The notes below the pieces were generated by a model, which had not been told where the DNA came from, searched no databases, and saw only the letters and a list, made by a program, of their open reading frames with translations. Of a DNA stretch of 22,423 bases, positions 7,642-16,943 are shown piece by piece. The DNA is taken from assembly GCA_934215995.1 (NCBI GenBank), contig CAKQBC010000007.1, positions 1 through 22,423 on the forward strand, given 5' to 3'. The stretch is from an uncultured Bacillus sp. (lineage in GTDB: Bacteria > Bacillota > Bacilli > Bacillales > DSM-1321). Both the position numbers and the translations under genes were made by a program. The first letter of the stretch is position 1; each line of letters begins with the position of its first letter.

Positions 7642-7646
7642 ATAAT
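7617..7646 (+). promoter_or_regulatory. Possible sigma-A promoter of ywjG
   Basis: TTCGCA (7617-7622), an 18-bp spacer and a perfect TATAAT (7641-7646) on the plus strand. Transcription would begin near 7653 and give a leader of about 90 nt before ywjG. Confidence 0.5.
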
Positions 7647-7741
7647 GCTACTGGGGAAGGAAGATCGTAAAAAAGCGGGGCGACAGCCGGCCCGGCAAGC
7701 AAATCCGGCAGCCCTTCATGCAATGCTAAAGGAGAATGATG

Positions 7742-8263
7742 ATGAGCAAAATTTTTTCCACTCAATTAAGCGGCCTTTTCAATAAAATAGCCGAAGATGA
7801 ATTTTTAATAGAAGATGTTGCCAGGCTCTTGGCTCAAGCAGCAGTAAGTGATGGCCATATTTACATCCATGGCACGGATGAAATGATGGGAATATTGCCC
7901 CAGGCAATGGACGGGATTGACAGGATGCCTTCATGCAAAGCTTTATCAGGCCATTTGGATGAAATCTCCCCTATGGACCGAATCCTTCTTTTTTCCCGGA
8001 ACAGTGACGATCCGGAAGTACTGGATATCGCAAAAAGATTAAAGGACGGAGATATCCCGTTTGCGGCCGTATCCATGGTAAAGAACGCCGAGTCGGATGG
8101 CGTGCAGCATCTGGCGGACTTGCATATTGAGCTTCCTTTGAAGCGGGGCTTAGTTCCTACTGATTCAGGGGACCGCGCAGGATTCCCGACCCTTTTGCTG
8201 GCCCTATACACCTATCATCTAATACTTCTTACCCTGACCGAACTGCTGGAAGAAGTCGAATGA
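7742..8263 (+). CDS. ywjG: DUF2529 protein (YwjG), SIS-like fold, function unknown
   Basis: The 173-residue protein starts MSKIFSTQLSGLFNKIAEDEF. It matches the DUF2529/YwjG family found between spo0F and pyrG in Bacillaceae: FxTQLxGxF at the N-terminus, ARLLAQAAVSDGHIYIHGTDEM, RILLFSRNSDDPEVLDIAKRL and GFPTLLLALYTYHLILLTLTELLEE at the C-terminus. The alternating strand-helix layout with glycine turns resembles a sugar-isomerase (SIS) domain, but no substrate or reaction is known. Three tandem ATGs occur. The third (7742-7744) has AAAGGAG at 7 bases; the first touches the ribosome site, so I chose the third. It is the only plus-strand gene, divergent from spo0F and convergent with pyrG, sharing a bidirectional terminator. 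Confidence 0.88.
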   Translation: MSKIFSTQLSGLFNKIAEDEFLIEDVARLLAQAAVSDGHIYIHGTDEMMGILPQAMDGIDRMPSCKALSGHLDEISPMDRILLFSRNSDDPEVLDIAKRLKDGDIPFAAVSMVKNAESDGVQHLADLHIELPLKRGLVPTDSGDRAGFPTLLLALYTYHLILLTLTELLEEVE

Positions 8264-8347
8264 ACGGTTTAAATACTCTTTAATAATTACCATTTTATCA
8301 CAATGTTAACTTTAAGTAATACGCAAATAGACACGTTCCAAAAAAAG

Positions 8348-8393
8348 AAAAGGTTGAAACCTCGACAAAATCCGTCAAAGGTTTCAACCTTTT
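8348..8393. terminator. Bidirectional terminator between ywjG and pyrG
   Basis: A perfect 15-bp stem (8348-8362 with 8379-8393) carries a 16-nt loop with an inner GAC/GTC pairing. The minus-strand side continues into a very U-rich stretch (TTTTCTTTTTT), strong for pyrG. The plus-strand side reads CCTTTTCC, adequate for ywjG. Confidence 0.88.
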
Positions 8394-8415
8394 CCTATCT
8401 ATTTCACTTACTTTA

Positions 8416-10026
<1,611 letters not shown>

Positions 10027-10094
10027 CTATTCCCCCTAAAATAAATATAGTTATTAAGACATTCCCGTTCTCTGCTGCCTAATGGGCATTATGC

Positions 10095-10262
10095 CTAACT
10101 TTCCAGCTTTTTATGATGAGAAGTTTTGCCGTAAGCCGCAGCACAGGGGGTATAAGTAAAAATGGCGCTGCCGTAGAAGACCGCTGGCGGCCATCCGGAT
10201 AACGCCTGTAAAAAACAAAAACGCCCCCTAAAAAAGTAAGGGAGCGTTATAATTTTTATCAT
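10095..10262 (-). CDS. Possible 55-codon ORF in the pyrG leader
   Basis: An open frame runs from ATG (10260-10262) to TAG at 10095, starting MIKIITLPYFFRGRFCFLQ. AAGGA lies 4 bases before the ATG. It runs straight through the attenuator hairpin; codons 5-9 cover the 5' arm. No similarity is recognised. Pyrimidine control of B. subtilis pyrG needs no leader peptide, so this may be chance. Confidence 0.22.
   Translation of the reverse strand: MIKIITLPYFFRGRFCFLQALSGWPPAVFYGSAIFTYTPCAAAYGKTSHHKKLES
10209..10248 (-). terminator. pyrG attenuator (CTP-responsive, reiterative-transcription type)
   Basis: On the minus strand ACGCUCCCU pairs with AGGGGGCGU around a CU-rich loop (10221-10247), followed by UUUUUGUUUUUU (10209-10220). 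The 5' arm carries GCUCCCUU. In B. subtilis pyrG, low CTP makes polymerase stutter at the initial GGG of a GGGCUC start, and the extra G residues pair with the pyrimidine-rich 5' arm, blocking the terminator. All parts are present here. It may also stop readthrough from rpoE, which has no terminator of its own. Confidence 0.87.
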
Positions 10263-10280
10263 TGTGTCCTTTTTAAGGAG

Positions 10281-10319
10281 CCCAAAAATGATTCTACAAA
10301 TTTCAACCCGAAATGTCAA
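10281..10319 (-). promoter_or_regulatory. pyrG promoter with GGGCUCC start
   Basis: The minus strand reads TTGACA (10314-10319), a 17-bp spacer, TAGAAT (10291-10296), then seven bases and GGGCTCC, with the first G at 10283 as likely +1. A run of three G followed by C at the start is the feature needed for reiterative G addition when CTP is scarce. The -35 begins only five bases after the rpoE stop codon. The leader is about 260 nt. Confidence 0.9.
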
Positions 10320-10324
10320 GTTGT

Positions 10325-10858
10325 TTACAAGTTGTCCTCGTCTTCATCTTCAACATCATCATCTTCTTCAAGGTCGAAATCATCGTCGACTAAGTCGTCT
10401 TCCTCTTCAATATCCTCATCATCTTCATCGTCCAGAAGGTCATCATCTTCGTCCAACAGATCTTCATCATCCAGGTCATCGAAATCTTCAAGATCCTCAT
10501 CGTCGATATTCTCTTCGAAATCTTCATCCAGATCTGCTTCGGCAACCTTTTTCGCTTTTTTCTTCTTCGGTTTGACCGGATTTGTCATTTCATCTTCAAT
10601 CTGGTCGATCGGATACCAGTCTTTCAGGCCCCACTTGTTTTCGCCTGATGTGCTGAAGCGGCCGTCGATATTCAGGTCAGTGTAGAATTGAGGAAGCTTT
10701 TTTTGAAGCTCTTCCTTCTCCAGCCCCTGCAATTCCTGAATGCGGTCCACAATTTCCTGGAACGGCATTACTTGGGAATTCTCAGTCAAAATTGCATGTG
10801 CTAATTCAATTAAAGACATTTCTTTAATTTCTTCTTTTGTATATTGATTCAAACTCAA
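10325..10858 (-). CDS. rpoE: RNA polymerase delta subunit
   Basis: Delta is the Firmicutes RNA polymerase accessory subunit that speeds core recycling and tunes promoter sensitivity to the initiating NTP. The N-terminal domain (about 1-90) is the winged-helix HARE-HTH fold with SLNQYTKEEIKEMSLIELAHAIL, FYTDLNIDGRFSTSGENKWGL and the WYPIDQ motif. A basic patch (KPKKKKAKK) leads into an unstructured tail of about 75 residues made almost wholly of Asp, Glu and Leu. The start is probably TTG (10856-10858), with AAAGGA 10 bases upstream, giving MSLNQYTKEE as in Geobacillus-type delta. A GTG nine bases upstream lies only one base from that site. It is followed directly by the pyrG promoter, the conserved rpoE-pyrG order. 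Confidence 0.95.
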   Translation of the reverse strand: MSLNQYTKEEIKEMSLIELAHAILTENSQVMPFQEIVDRIQELQGLEKEELQKKLPQFYTDLNIDGRFSTSGENKWGLKDWYPIDQIEDEMTNPVKPKKKKAKKVAEADLDEDFEENIDDEDLEDFDDLDDEDLLDEDDDLLDDEDDEDIEEEDDLVDDDFDLEEDDDVEDEDEDNL

Positions 10859-10940
10859 TATGGGCACGTCCTTTCTCTATCAAAAACACATAGCTCTCGT
10901 ATTTCAATGTGTTAAACGTTTACTTTTTAACCTATAAAAC

Positions 10941-10946
10941 ATTATA
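10941..10946 (-). promoter_or_regulatory. Possible -10 element of rpoE
   Basis: A perfect TATAAT (minus strand) lies about 80 bp upstream of the rpoE start. No good -35 is found at 16-18 bp (TGGCAT at 18 bp is weak), so this is tentative. Confidence 0.35.
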
Positions 10947-10978
10947 AACAATCCTTTTATGTTTATGCCAGCCGTAAA

Positions 10979-11173
10979 CTAATCTTTATCTTTATTATTT
11001 TGATGGCCCCCACCGGCTTGTTTGGCCTTTTTCCACTCGTGATAAGCCATGTTGAAAAACAAAATGGATAATAGCAGGCAACTGACCGCCCCTAACTGTT
11101 TACTATAGAGGAAACTGAAGGAGACACAACAAAAAAGAAAAAGAAATATATATATTAAACGTCTTATGTTCAT
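10979..11173 (-). CDS. Small two-TM membrane protein, unknown function
   Basis: The 64-residue protein begins MNIRRLIYIFLFLFCCVSFSFL, then GAVSCLLLSILFFNMAYHEW, and ends in a hydrophilic tail rich in Lys, Asn, Gly and Asp. The two hydrophobic segments (about 6-23 and 28-45) predict a hairpin with both ends on the same side, and the positive C-terminus suggests the cytosol. GGAG lies 7 bases before ATG (11171-11173), supporting translation. It stands alone between the icmF terminator region and rpoE. Similar short DUF-type proteins occur in Bacillaceae but I cannot name this one. Confidence 0.68.
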   Translation of the reverse strand: MNIRRLIYIFLFLFCCVSFSFLYSKQLGAVSCLLLSILFFNMAYHEWKKAKQAGGGHQNNKDKD

Positions 11174-11495
11174 GGGTCCACTCCGTTAAGAAAACATTGC
11201 GTTTGCTGCCGAGACTACCATTTTAACCTTCCTGTCAACTATTTATAAAGTTTTTTTTGAAAAAAACGCATTTGCCGGCTGTCATGCCGCCGCGCCGCTG
11301 ACCGACGTTTCTTGATTCCCATCGGTATAAAGGCAATCCAAAAAAACTTCTTCTTCTCACCGGGACCCTCTATAAGTGTGACAGGCAATGGACTCGGGGG
11401 GCATCCTGCCTTTTAATGCCCGACTGTCTGCCTTATAAATGTATGTATATATCCATTATAGTGCCAGACCCCATCTTTTGCCACAGCGGACCCAG
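11174..11495. other. Non-coding gap with a possible promoter and an A/T palindrome
   Basis: About 320 bp between the small membrane gene and the icmF terminator hold no credible ORF on either strand. A perfect TTGACA (minus strand, 11233-11238) has only TAGTCT at a 15-bp spacing (11212-11217), a suboptimal promoter for the small gene. Just upstream is an 18-bp palindrome, GTTTTTTT and AAAAAAAC around TG (11250-11267). A GC-rich stretch (about 11274-11306) may fold. I recognise no riboswitch or known RNA. Confidence 0.5.
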
Positions 11496-11531
11496 AAAAA
11501 AGCCGGCAATCACACCCTGTGCTTTGCCGGT
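11496..11531 (-). terminator. Intrinsic terminator of the icmF operon
   Basis: CCGGCAA and TTGCCGG pair (11503-11509 with 11524-11530), with an inner CACA/TGTG helix, followed on the minus strand by six U residues (11496-11501). It lies 42 bases past the icmF stop codon. Confidence 0.87.
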
Positions 11532-11572
11532 ACTGAATGACGATAGATTAATTTTCTCTCTCGGGAGCTATT

Positions 11573-14500
11573 CTACATGTTCCTTCTATATTGGCCGCCC
11601 ACTTCATAGAGTGCCTGTGTGATTTGTCCAAGGCTGGCCGCCTGTACGCAATCCATCAGTTCCCCGAAAATATTTTCTCCATTCAGGGCTGCCTGCTGCA
11701 GCCTCTTAAGAGCAGCCTGCGATTGGCCACTGTTCTTTTCCTTGAATTTCTTCAGGTTGGCAATTTGCCCTTCCTTTTCTTCCTGTGTTGCCCTGGCAAG
11801 CTCGATGCTGTTCAAATCTCCCTCGCTTGGAGGGTTCGGATTCAAGTACGTATTGACGCCGATAATCGGAAGTTCGCCGGTATGTTTCTTCATTTCGTAG
11901 TGCATCGATTCGTCCTGGATTTTCCCGCGCTGATACTGGGTCTCCATAGCGCCCAGGACACCGCCTCGGTCATTCAGGCGTTCGAACTCAGCAAGCACGG
12001 CCTCTTCGACCAGGTCTGTCAATTCTTCAATAATAAAGGAACCTTGCAATGGATTTTCATTCTTCGTCAATCCATGCTCCTTCGTTATGATCATTTGGAT
12101 GGCCATCGCCCTGCGGACGGATTCTTCTGTAGGTGTGGTGATCGCTTCATCATAGGCATTCGTATGGAGCGAGTTGCAATTGTCATGGAGTGCCATCAAT
12201 GCCTGGAGAGTTGTGCGGATATCATTGAAGTCTATTTCCTGGGCATGCAAAGACCGGCCTGATGTTTGGACATGGTACTTCAGCTTCTGGCTTCTTTCAT
12301 TCGCCCCGTACCGGTCCCTCATGACAGTCGCCCATATGCGGCGGGCCACCCGGCCTATGACTGTATATTCCGGATCTAAGCCGTTCGAGAAAAAGAATGA
12401 CAGATTCGGTGCAAAGTCATCGATGTTCATGCCGCGGCTTAAATAGTATTCAACATACGTGAAGCCGTTGGCGAGCGTGAAAGCCAGCTGGGAGATCGGA
12501 TTGGCTCCTGCTTCCGCGATGTGGTACCCCGAAATGGAGACCGAGTAATAATTGCGGACTTTGTTTTCAATAAAGTATTCTTGGATATCGCCCATCATAC
12601 GCAAGGCAAATTCCGTCGAGAAAATGCACGTGTTCTGTCCCTGGTCTTCTTTCAGGATATCAGCCTGCACTGTCCCTCTGACCGTTTGCAGTGTATAGGC
12701 TCTTACTTCATTCTCTTCTTCGGCGGTAAGCGGCCTTCCCAGCTCTTCCGTTTTCTTCTCAAGCTGCTGGATGATAGCTGTGTTCAAGTACATCGCCAGG
12801 ATGATCGGAGCCGGGCCATTGATTGTCATTGAGACAGATGTCGATGGAGCGCAAAGGTCAAAGCCGGCATACAGCTTCTGCATATCATCAAGCGTACAGA
12901 CGCTTACCCCGCTTTCCCCGACTTTCCCGTAAATATCAGGGCGGTAATCCGGGTCTTCACCATATAATGTTACCGAATCAAACGCTGTGCTCAGCCTTTT
13001 TGCCTGGTCGTCCTTAGATAAATAATGAAATCTGCGGTTCGTCCGTGTCGGCGATCCTTCACCGGCAAACTGCCGTTTTGGATCCTCGCCTTCCCGCTTG
13101 AACGGGAATACCCCCGCTGTATACGGAAACGAACCCGGCACATTTTCTTTGTAGACCCAAAGCAAAATATCGCCATATTCCTGATAATTCGGCAAAGCCA
13201 CTTTTGGAATCATCAGCCCCGAAAGGCTTTCCGTCTTCAATGCCGTGACGATTTCCTTGCCGCGGATGACTGTCCTGAATTCATTTTGATTGTATTTATC
13301 TTTTAAGGCTGCCCAATCCCTCAAAATGCGTTTCGATTCCTCACTGAGTTTGCTTTCAGCTTGTTTTTTCGCATTTTCCAGGGACAGGATGACCTCTTCA
13401 TTCGCCTCTGTTTCTTTCAGGATCTTTACGGCGCCTTCCAGCTGGTACACCTTGCGGGCAAGCTCTGCCTGTTCCGCCGCTGTCCGTTTATACCGTTTCA
13501 CTGTTTCGGCAATTTCCCGCAAGTAATAGCGGCGGTCATTCGGAATGATGATGTTTTGCTTTTGTACGTCAGCATCGGTTTCGAAGGATGTTTTCCAGTC
13601 CAGCCCGATTTTTTCATTGATCAGTTTAACCAGTGCCGCAAACAGGCTGTTCGTGCCGGCATCGTTGAACTGGCTTGCTATGGTGCCGTATACCGGCATT
13701 TCCGTGTAGTCCTTATCAAATAAACCGCGGCTGCGTTGGTATTGTTTCTGGACTTGGCGCATCGCATCCTCGGAACCTTTTCTCTCGAACTTGTTGATTA
13801 CAATTAGATCGGCATAATCAATCATATCAATTTTCTCAAGCTGGGAAGGAGCGCCGAATTCACTTGTCATGACATACATCGACAGGTCGCACACTTCTGT
13901 GATGGCGGCATCGCCCTGCCCGATTCCGGAAGTTTCCACAATGACCAGGTCGAAGCCGGCGCCCTTGACAGCTGCGATTGCATCCTTGAGCGCCAATGAA
14001 ATTTCACTTCTGGACGTTCTTGTCGCCAGGCTTCTCATGAATACCCGTTCTGAGAAAATGGCATTCATGCGGATGCGGTCCCCCAGCAAAGCCCCTCCCG
14101 TTTTCTGCTTCGTAGGGTCAACAGAAAGCACAGCCACCCTATTATCAGGAATCTCATTCAGAAAGCGGCGGATCAGCTCATCGGTTAAAGAACTTTTACC
14201 AGCGCCTCCTGTACCGGTTATCCCAATGACAGGCGCAACGGCGGCTTTTTCTTTCAGCCGGCCAAGAACCGGTTCGATTGCAGCGGCGCTCTCGCCGTCA
14301 GACTCGACACGGTTTTCAAGAACGGTAATCAGTTTCGCAAGTGCATATACATCCCCAGATGCAGCATTGACAGCTTCTGCTTCAAAGTCGGCTTGCCGAA
14401 GCTGTTCGTCGCATTCTTGAAGCATGATATTGATCATCCCCTGCAGCCCATTCAGGCGGCCGTCCTCCGGTGAAAAGATGCGTGCGATTCCGTATTCATG

Positions 14501-14839
14501 GAGTTCTTTGATTTCGCGGGGAATGATGACGCCTCCCCCGCCTCCATATATACGGATATGGCCGGCTCCTTTTTCCTTCAGCAAATCGTACATGTATTTA
14601 AAATACTCGACGTGCCCCCCCTGGTAAGAGGATATCGCAATTCCCTGGACATCCTCCTGAATCGCGGCATTGACGACCTCTTCAACTGAACGGTTATGGC
14701 CTAGATGGATCACTTCCGCACCCGAGCTTTGCAGAATCCTCCGCATTATGTTGATTGAGGCATCATGCCCGTCAAACAGGCTTGATGCCGTTATGAAACG
14801 CAAATGGTTTTTGGGTCTGTAGATTTCAACCGTGCTCAT
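11573..14839 (-). CDS. icmF: Fused isobutyryl-CoA mutase with G-protein chaperone (IcmF)
   Basis: Adenosylcobalamin-dependent interconversion of isobutyryl-CoA and n-butyryl-CoA. The 1088-residue protein has the IcmF order. First is a B12-binding domain (about 12-145) with DGHDAS (His25 as the cobalt ligand). Next is a MeaI-like GTPase (about 200-415) with P-loop GTGGAGKSS (209-217), [10 protein letters not shown] and NKFE (349-352). A linker follows, then the mutase barrel (about 550-1088) with [10 protein letters not shown] and [19 protein letters not shown]. Phe591, where methylmalonyl-CoA mutase has Tyr, and Gln735 appear to be the residue pair known to set isobutyryl-CoA preference in Geobacillus IcmF, arguing against a methylmalonyl-CoA mutase. 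ATG (14837-14839) follows AGGGGAG. It is last in the thiolase-to-icmF operon. Confidence 0.95.
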   Translation of the reverse strand: MSTVEIYRPKNHLRFITASSLFDGHDASINIMRRILQSSGAEVIHLGHNRSVEEVVNAAIQEDVQGIAISSYQGGHVEYFKYMYDLLKEKGAGHIRIYGGGGGVIIPREIKELHEYGIARIFSPEDGRLNGLQGMINIMLQECDEQLRQADFEAEAVNAASGDVYALAKLITVLENRVESDGESAAAIEPVLGRLKEKAAVAPVIGITGTGGAGKSSLTDELIRRFLNEIPDNRVAVLSVDPTKQKTGGALLGDRIRMNAIFSERVFMRSLATRTSRSEISLALKDAIAAVKGAGFDLVIVETSGIGQGDAAITEVCDLSMYVMTSEFGAPSQLEKIDMIDYADLIVINKFERKGSEDAMRQVQKQYQRSRGLFDKDYTEMPVYGTIASQFNDAGTNSLFAALVKLINEKIGLDWKTSFETDADVQKQNIIIPNDRRYYLREIAETVKRYKRTAAEQAELARKVYQLEGAVKILKETEANEEVILSLENAKKQAESKLSEESKRILRDWAALKDKYNQNEFRTVIRGKEIVTALKTESLSGLMIPKVALPNYQEYGDILLWVYKENVPGSFPYTAGVFPFKREGEDPKRQFAGEGSPTRTNRRFHYLSKDDQAKRLSTAFDSVTLYGEDPDYRPDIYGKVGESGVSVCTLDDMQKLYAGFDLCAPSTSVSMTINGPAPIILAMYLNTAIIQQLEKKTEELGRPLTAEEENEVRAYTLQTVRGTVQADILKEDQGQNTCIFSTEFALRMMGDIQEYFIENKVRNYYSVSISGYHIAEAGANPISQLAFTLANGFTYVEYYLSRGMNIDDFAPNLSFFFSNGLDPEYTVIGRVARRIWATVMRDRYGANERSQKLKYHVQTSGRSLHAQEIDFNDIRTTLQALMALHDNCNSLHTNAYDEAITTPTEESVRRAMAIQMIITKEHGLTKNENPLQGSFIIEELTDLVEEAVLAEFERLNDRGGVLGAMETQYQRGKIQDESMHYEMKKHTGELPIIGVNTYLNPNPPSEGDLNSIELARATQEEKEGQIANLKKFKEKNSGQSQAALKRLQQAALNGENIFGELMDCVQAASLGQITQALYEVGGQYRRNM

Positions 14840-14903
14840 ACAATCTCCCCTTTGCTTTTTATTTCCTGCCTTAACATTGCATGGCAGGCTAACATGAGTA
14901 ACA

Positions 14904-15539
14904 TCATTGGGGCAGCGCTTCATGCTTTATGCTTTTGATCAGCAACTCTGTCTGGATCTCGATGTATTCTTCAAGCGTGTACATTCTCTTAAGCGCCCAT
15001 CGCCTGAATCCCCACATCTGCCCCTGCACAAAGATATTGTGGGCGATTAATTGAATCTGTTCATCCGTCAAGTCAACCGTGTTCTTTTTCTTGCAATTGA
15101 CCAGAAGCTTCTCGAACATGGCCACCATCTGGATTTCTTTATTCAATACATAAGGAAGGGCGTCTTTTGATAATGACTTTGCTTCTTGGTACATGACGAG
15201 CACTTCATCCTGCATTTCATCGACAACCTTAAAATAATTCATAATGCCATACTTCAGGCTTTCAATCGTGCCTTCCTCACTGGAAAGATCTTTTTCGATT
15301 CTTTCCTTCACCTCGTCATAGATGCTGTCGCACACCAGGTACAGGACATCTTCCTTTGCCCTGATATATTCGTATAGAGTGCCGATGCTGAAACCGGCCG
15401 CTTTTGCGATTTCCCTTGTTGTGGTGCGGTGGTAGCCCTTTTCTTTAAAAAGGTTGACGGCCCCTTTGATCATTTGGTTGCGCCGTTTTTTGACCAACTG
15501 TTCATCTTTTACAGAAGCATGGATTTCCCTTTTGCTCAC
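14904..15539 (-). CDS. TetR-family regulator, likely of the acyl-CoA operon
   Basis: The 211-residue protein has a TetR N-terminal DNA-binding domain (about 15-65) with [20 protein letters not shown] and the helix-turn-helix [20 protein letters not shown] (39-58). The variable C-terminal helical domain (about 75-211) should bind the ligand. B. subtilis FadR is a TetR repressor released by acyl-CoA; this protein may play the same role, with an acyl-CoA or mutase-pathway intermediate as ligand. It sits inside the operon between acdA and icmF, 64 bp before icmF, so it would be autoregulated. The start is probably GTG (15537-15539) with AAAGGAGG 10 bases upstream; longer frames to 15629 run through that site. 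Confidence 0.88.
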   Translation of the reverse strand: MSKREIHASVKDEQLVKKRRNQMIKGAVNLFKEKGYHRTTTREIAKAAGFSIGTLYEYIRAKEDVLYLVCDSIYDEVKERIEKDLSSEEGTIESLKYGIMNYFKVVDEMQDEVLVMYQEAKSLSKDALPYVLNKEIQMVAMFEKLLVNCKKKNTVDLTDEQIQLIAHNIFVQGQMWGFRRWALKRMYTLEEYIEIQTELLIKSIKHEALPQ

Positions 15540-15582
15540 TTTTCGAGCCCCTCCTTTCTGTATGCATCCAGTCAGACGGGAC

Positions 15583-15661
15583 ATCCGGCCGACTGAAATC
15601 CCTGCACTTATTCCTGCTTGTTGTCCCAATCACGATTGTCCCTGATGGGCGGCGGCCGGAT
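15583..15661. repeat. Inverted repeat in the acdA-tetR spacer
   Basis: ATCCGGCCG (15583-15591) and CGGCCGGAT (15653-15661) are perfect 9-bp complements 61 bp apart in the 202-bp spacer. Between them GGGACA occurs twice on the minus strand in close succession. Closer to acdA a 10-bp stem with one U-G pair (AATCAGTGGG with CCCGCTGATT) follows the stop codon, but without a U-run. The spacer could fold in the mRNA and tune downstream tetR-icmF levels. Confidence 0.4.
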
Positions 15662-15741
15662 GAATTCCCCTTGGCAATAAAATCGGTTCAACTGACAATC
15701 AGCGGGAGGATAAGACCGCCCACTGATTATCGCCCAAACTA

Positions 15742-16884
15742 TTAATCCTTCGTAATCATCCTGGAAATAACCAGCCTCTGGATTTCCTGCGTGCCCTCAT
15801 AGATTTGTGTGATTTTCGCGTCTCTCATATATCGTTCTACCGGATACTCTTTCGTGTAGCCGTAGCCGCCGAAAATCTGGACAGCTTCCGTTGTCACTTT
15901 CATGGCTGTATCCCCTGCCATCAGCTTCGACATGGCGGACTCTTTTCCATAAGGCAATCCTTCTGATTCAAGCCATGCAGCCTGATAGGTCAACAGGCGG
16001 GATGCTTCGATGCTTGTCGCCATATCAGCCAGCTTGAACCCAACGCCTTGCTGGGCCGCGATCGGCTTGCCGAATTGGACTCTCTCTTTTGCATAATCGA
16101 TGGCTGCATCCAATGCGCCCTGTGCAATTCCGACTGCCTGTGCAGCAATGCCGTTCCTTCCGCCGTCCAGTGTCATCATGGCGATTTTGAAGCCTTCCCC
16201 CTCTTTCCCGAGCAGGTTTTCCTTCGGAACGCGGCAGTTCTCGAATATGATTTCCGTTGTAGGCGAAGAACGAATCCCGAGTTTCTTCTCTTTTTTGCCT
16301 ACACTGAATCCCTCAAATCCGCTTTCAACGATGAATGCGGTTGTTCCTTTTTGCCTGGATTCCGGATCGGTCAATGCAAATACAACATAGATATCGGCAA
16401 TGCCGCCGTTCGTGATGAAGATTTTAGACCCATTCAGGATGTAATCATCACCGTCGCGTTTTGCAGTCGTTCTCATTCCGCCTGCATCCGACCCGGATCC
16501 AGGTTCGGTCAGGCCGTAAGCCCCGATTTTCTCCCCAAGCGCCATTGGCCGCAGGTATTTTTGTTTTTGTTCTTCCGTTCCGAACTTATATACCGGCCAT
16601 CCGGCAAGTGATGTGTGGGCCGACAAGGTTACGCCTGTTGATGCACAGACTCTTGAAAGCTCCTCGATCGCTATGCAGTATGCCAAGTAATCACTGCCGA
16701 TGCCGCCGTATTCTTCCGGCCATGGAATCCCTGTCAGGCCAAGCTCCGCCATTTTCTTGAAAAGATCCATATCGAATCTTTCCTCTTCATCTCTTTCAGC
16801 AGCTGTCGGAGCCACTTCATTGCGCGCAAAATCGCGAACCATTTTTCGGATCATTTCATGTTCTTCAGTCAATTTGAAATTCAT
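15742..16884 (-). CDS. acdA: Acyl-CoA dehydrogenase AcdA
   Basis: FAD enzyme that forms the alpha-beta double bond of an acyl-CoA and passes electrons to ETF. The 380-residue protein has the family layout: helical N-domain ([20 protein letters not shown]), beta-domain with [12 protein letters not shown] and IFITNGG, and C-domain with [49 protein letters not shown] and catalytic Glu363 in [11 protein letters not shown]. It is very close to B. subtilis AcdA, which also stands beside fadF and rpoE. The start (16882-16884) has GGTGGGG at about 4 bases. Chain length cannot be read from sequence, but the pathway suggests a short or branched substrate. It lies 59 bp after the mmgC-like paralogue. 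Confidence 0.95.
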   Translation of the reverse strand: MNFKLTEEHEMIRKMVRDFARNEVAPTAAERDEEERFDMDLFKKMAELGLTGIPWPEEYGGIGSDYLAYCIAIEELSRVCASTGVTLSAHTSLAGWPVYKFGTEEQKQKYLRPMALGEKIGAYGLTEPGSGSDAGGMRTTAKRDGDDYILNGSKIFITNGGIADIYVVFALTDPESRQKGTTAFIVESGFEGFSVGKKEKKLGIRSSPTTEIIFENCRVPKENLLGKEGEGFKIAMMTLDGGRNGIAAQAVGIAQGALDAAIDYAKERVQFGKPIAAQQGVGFKLADMATSIEASRLLTYQAAWLESEGLPYGKESAMSKLMAGDTAMKVTTEAVQIFGGYGYTKEYPVERYMRDAKITQIYEGTQEIQRLVISRMITKD

Positions 16885-16943
16885 TCTTCCCCACCGGACC
16901 TTCCTGAGTAGTAGTATGTGTATTTGCCGAGACGCTCGGGATA

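Noticed and set aside
10332..10685. Plus-strand Ser-rich open frame
   Set aside because: It is the complement of the Asp/Glu codons in the acidic tail of RpoE, an artefact of low complexity.
10325..10858. Repetitive GAT/GAA-type DNA that looks like a tandem repeat
   Set aside because: It encodes the normal acidic disordered tail of the delta subunit; codons vary and no fixed repeat unit is seen.
11250..11267. A/T palindrome read as a terminator
   Set aside because: The stem has only one G-C pair per arm and a two-base centre; it is more likely an A-tract upstream of a promoter.
11591..12262. Plus-strand open frame of 223 codons antisense to icmF
   Set aside because: Shadow of the conserved mutase domain; the composition is that of a non-coding frame rich in Cys, His and Phe.
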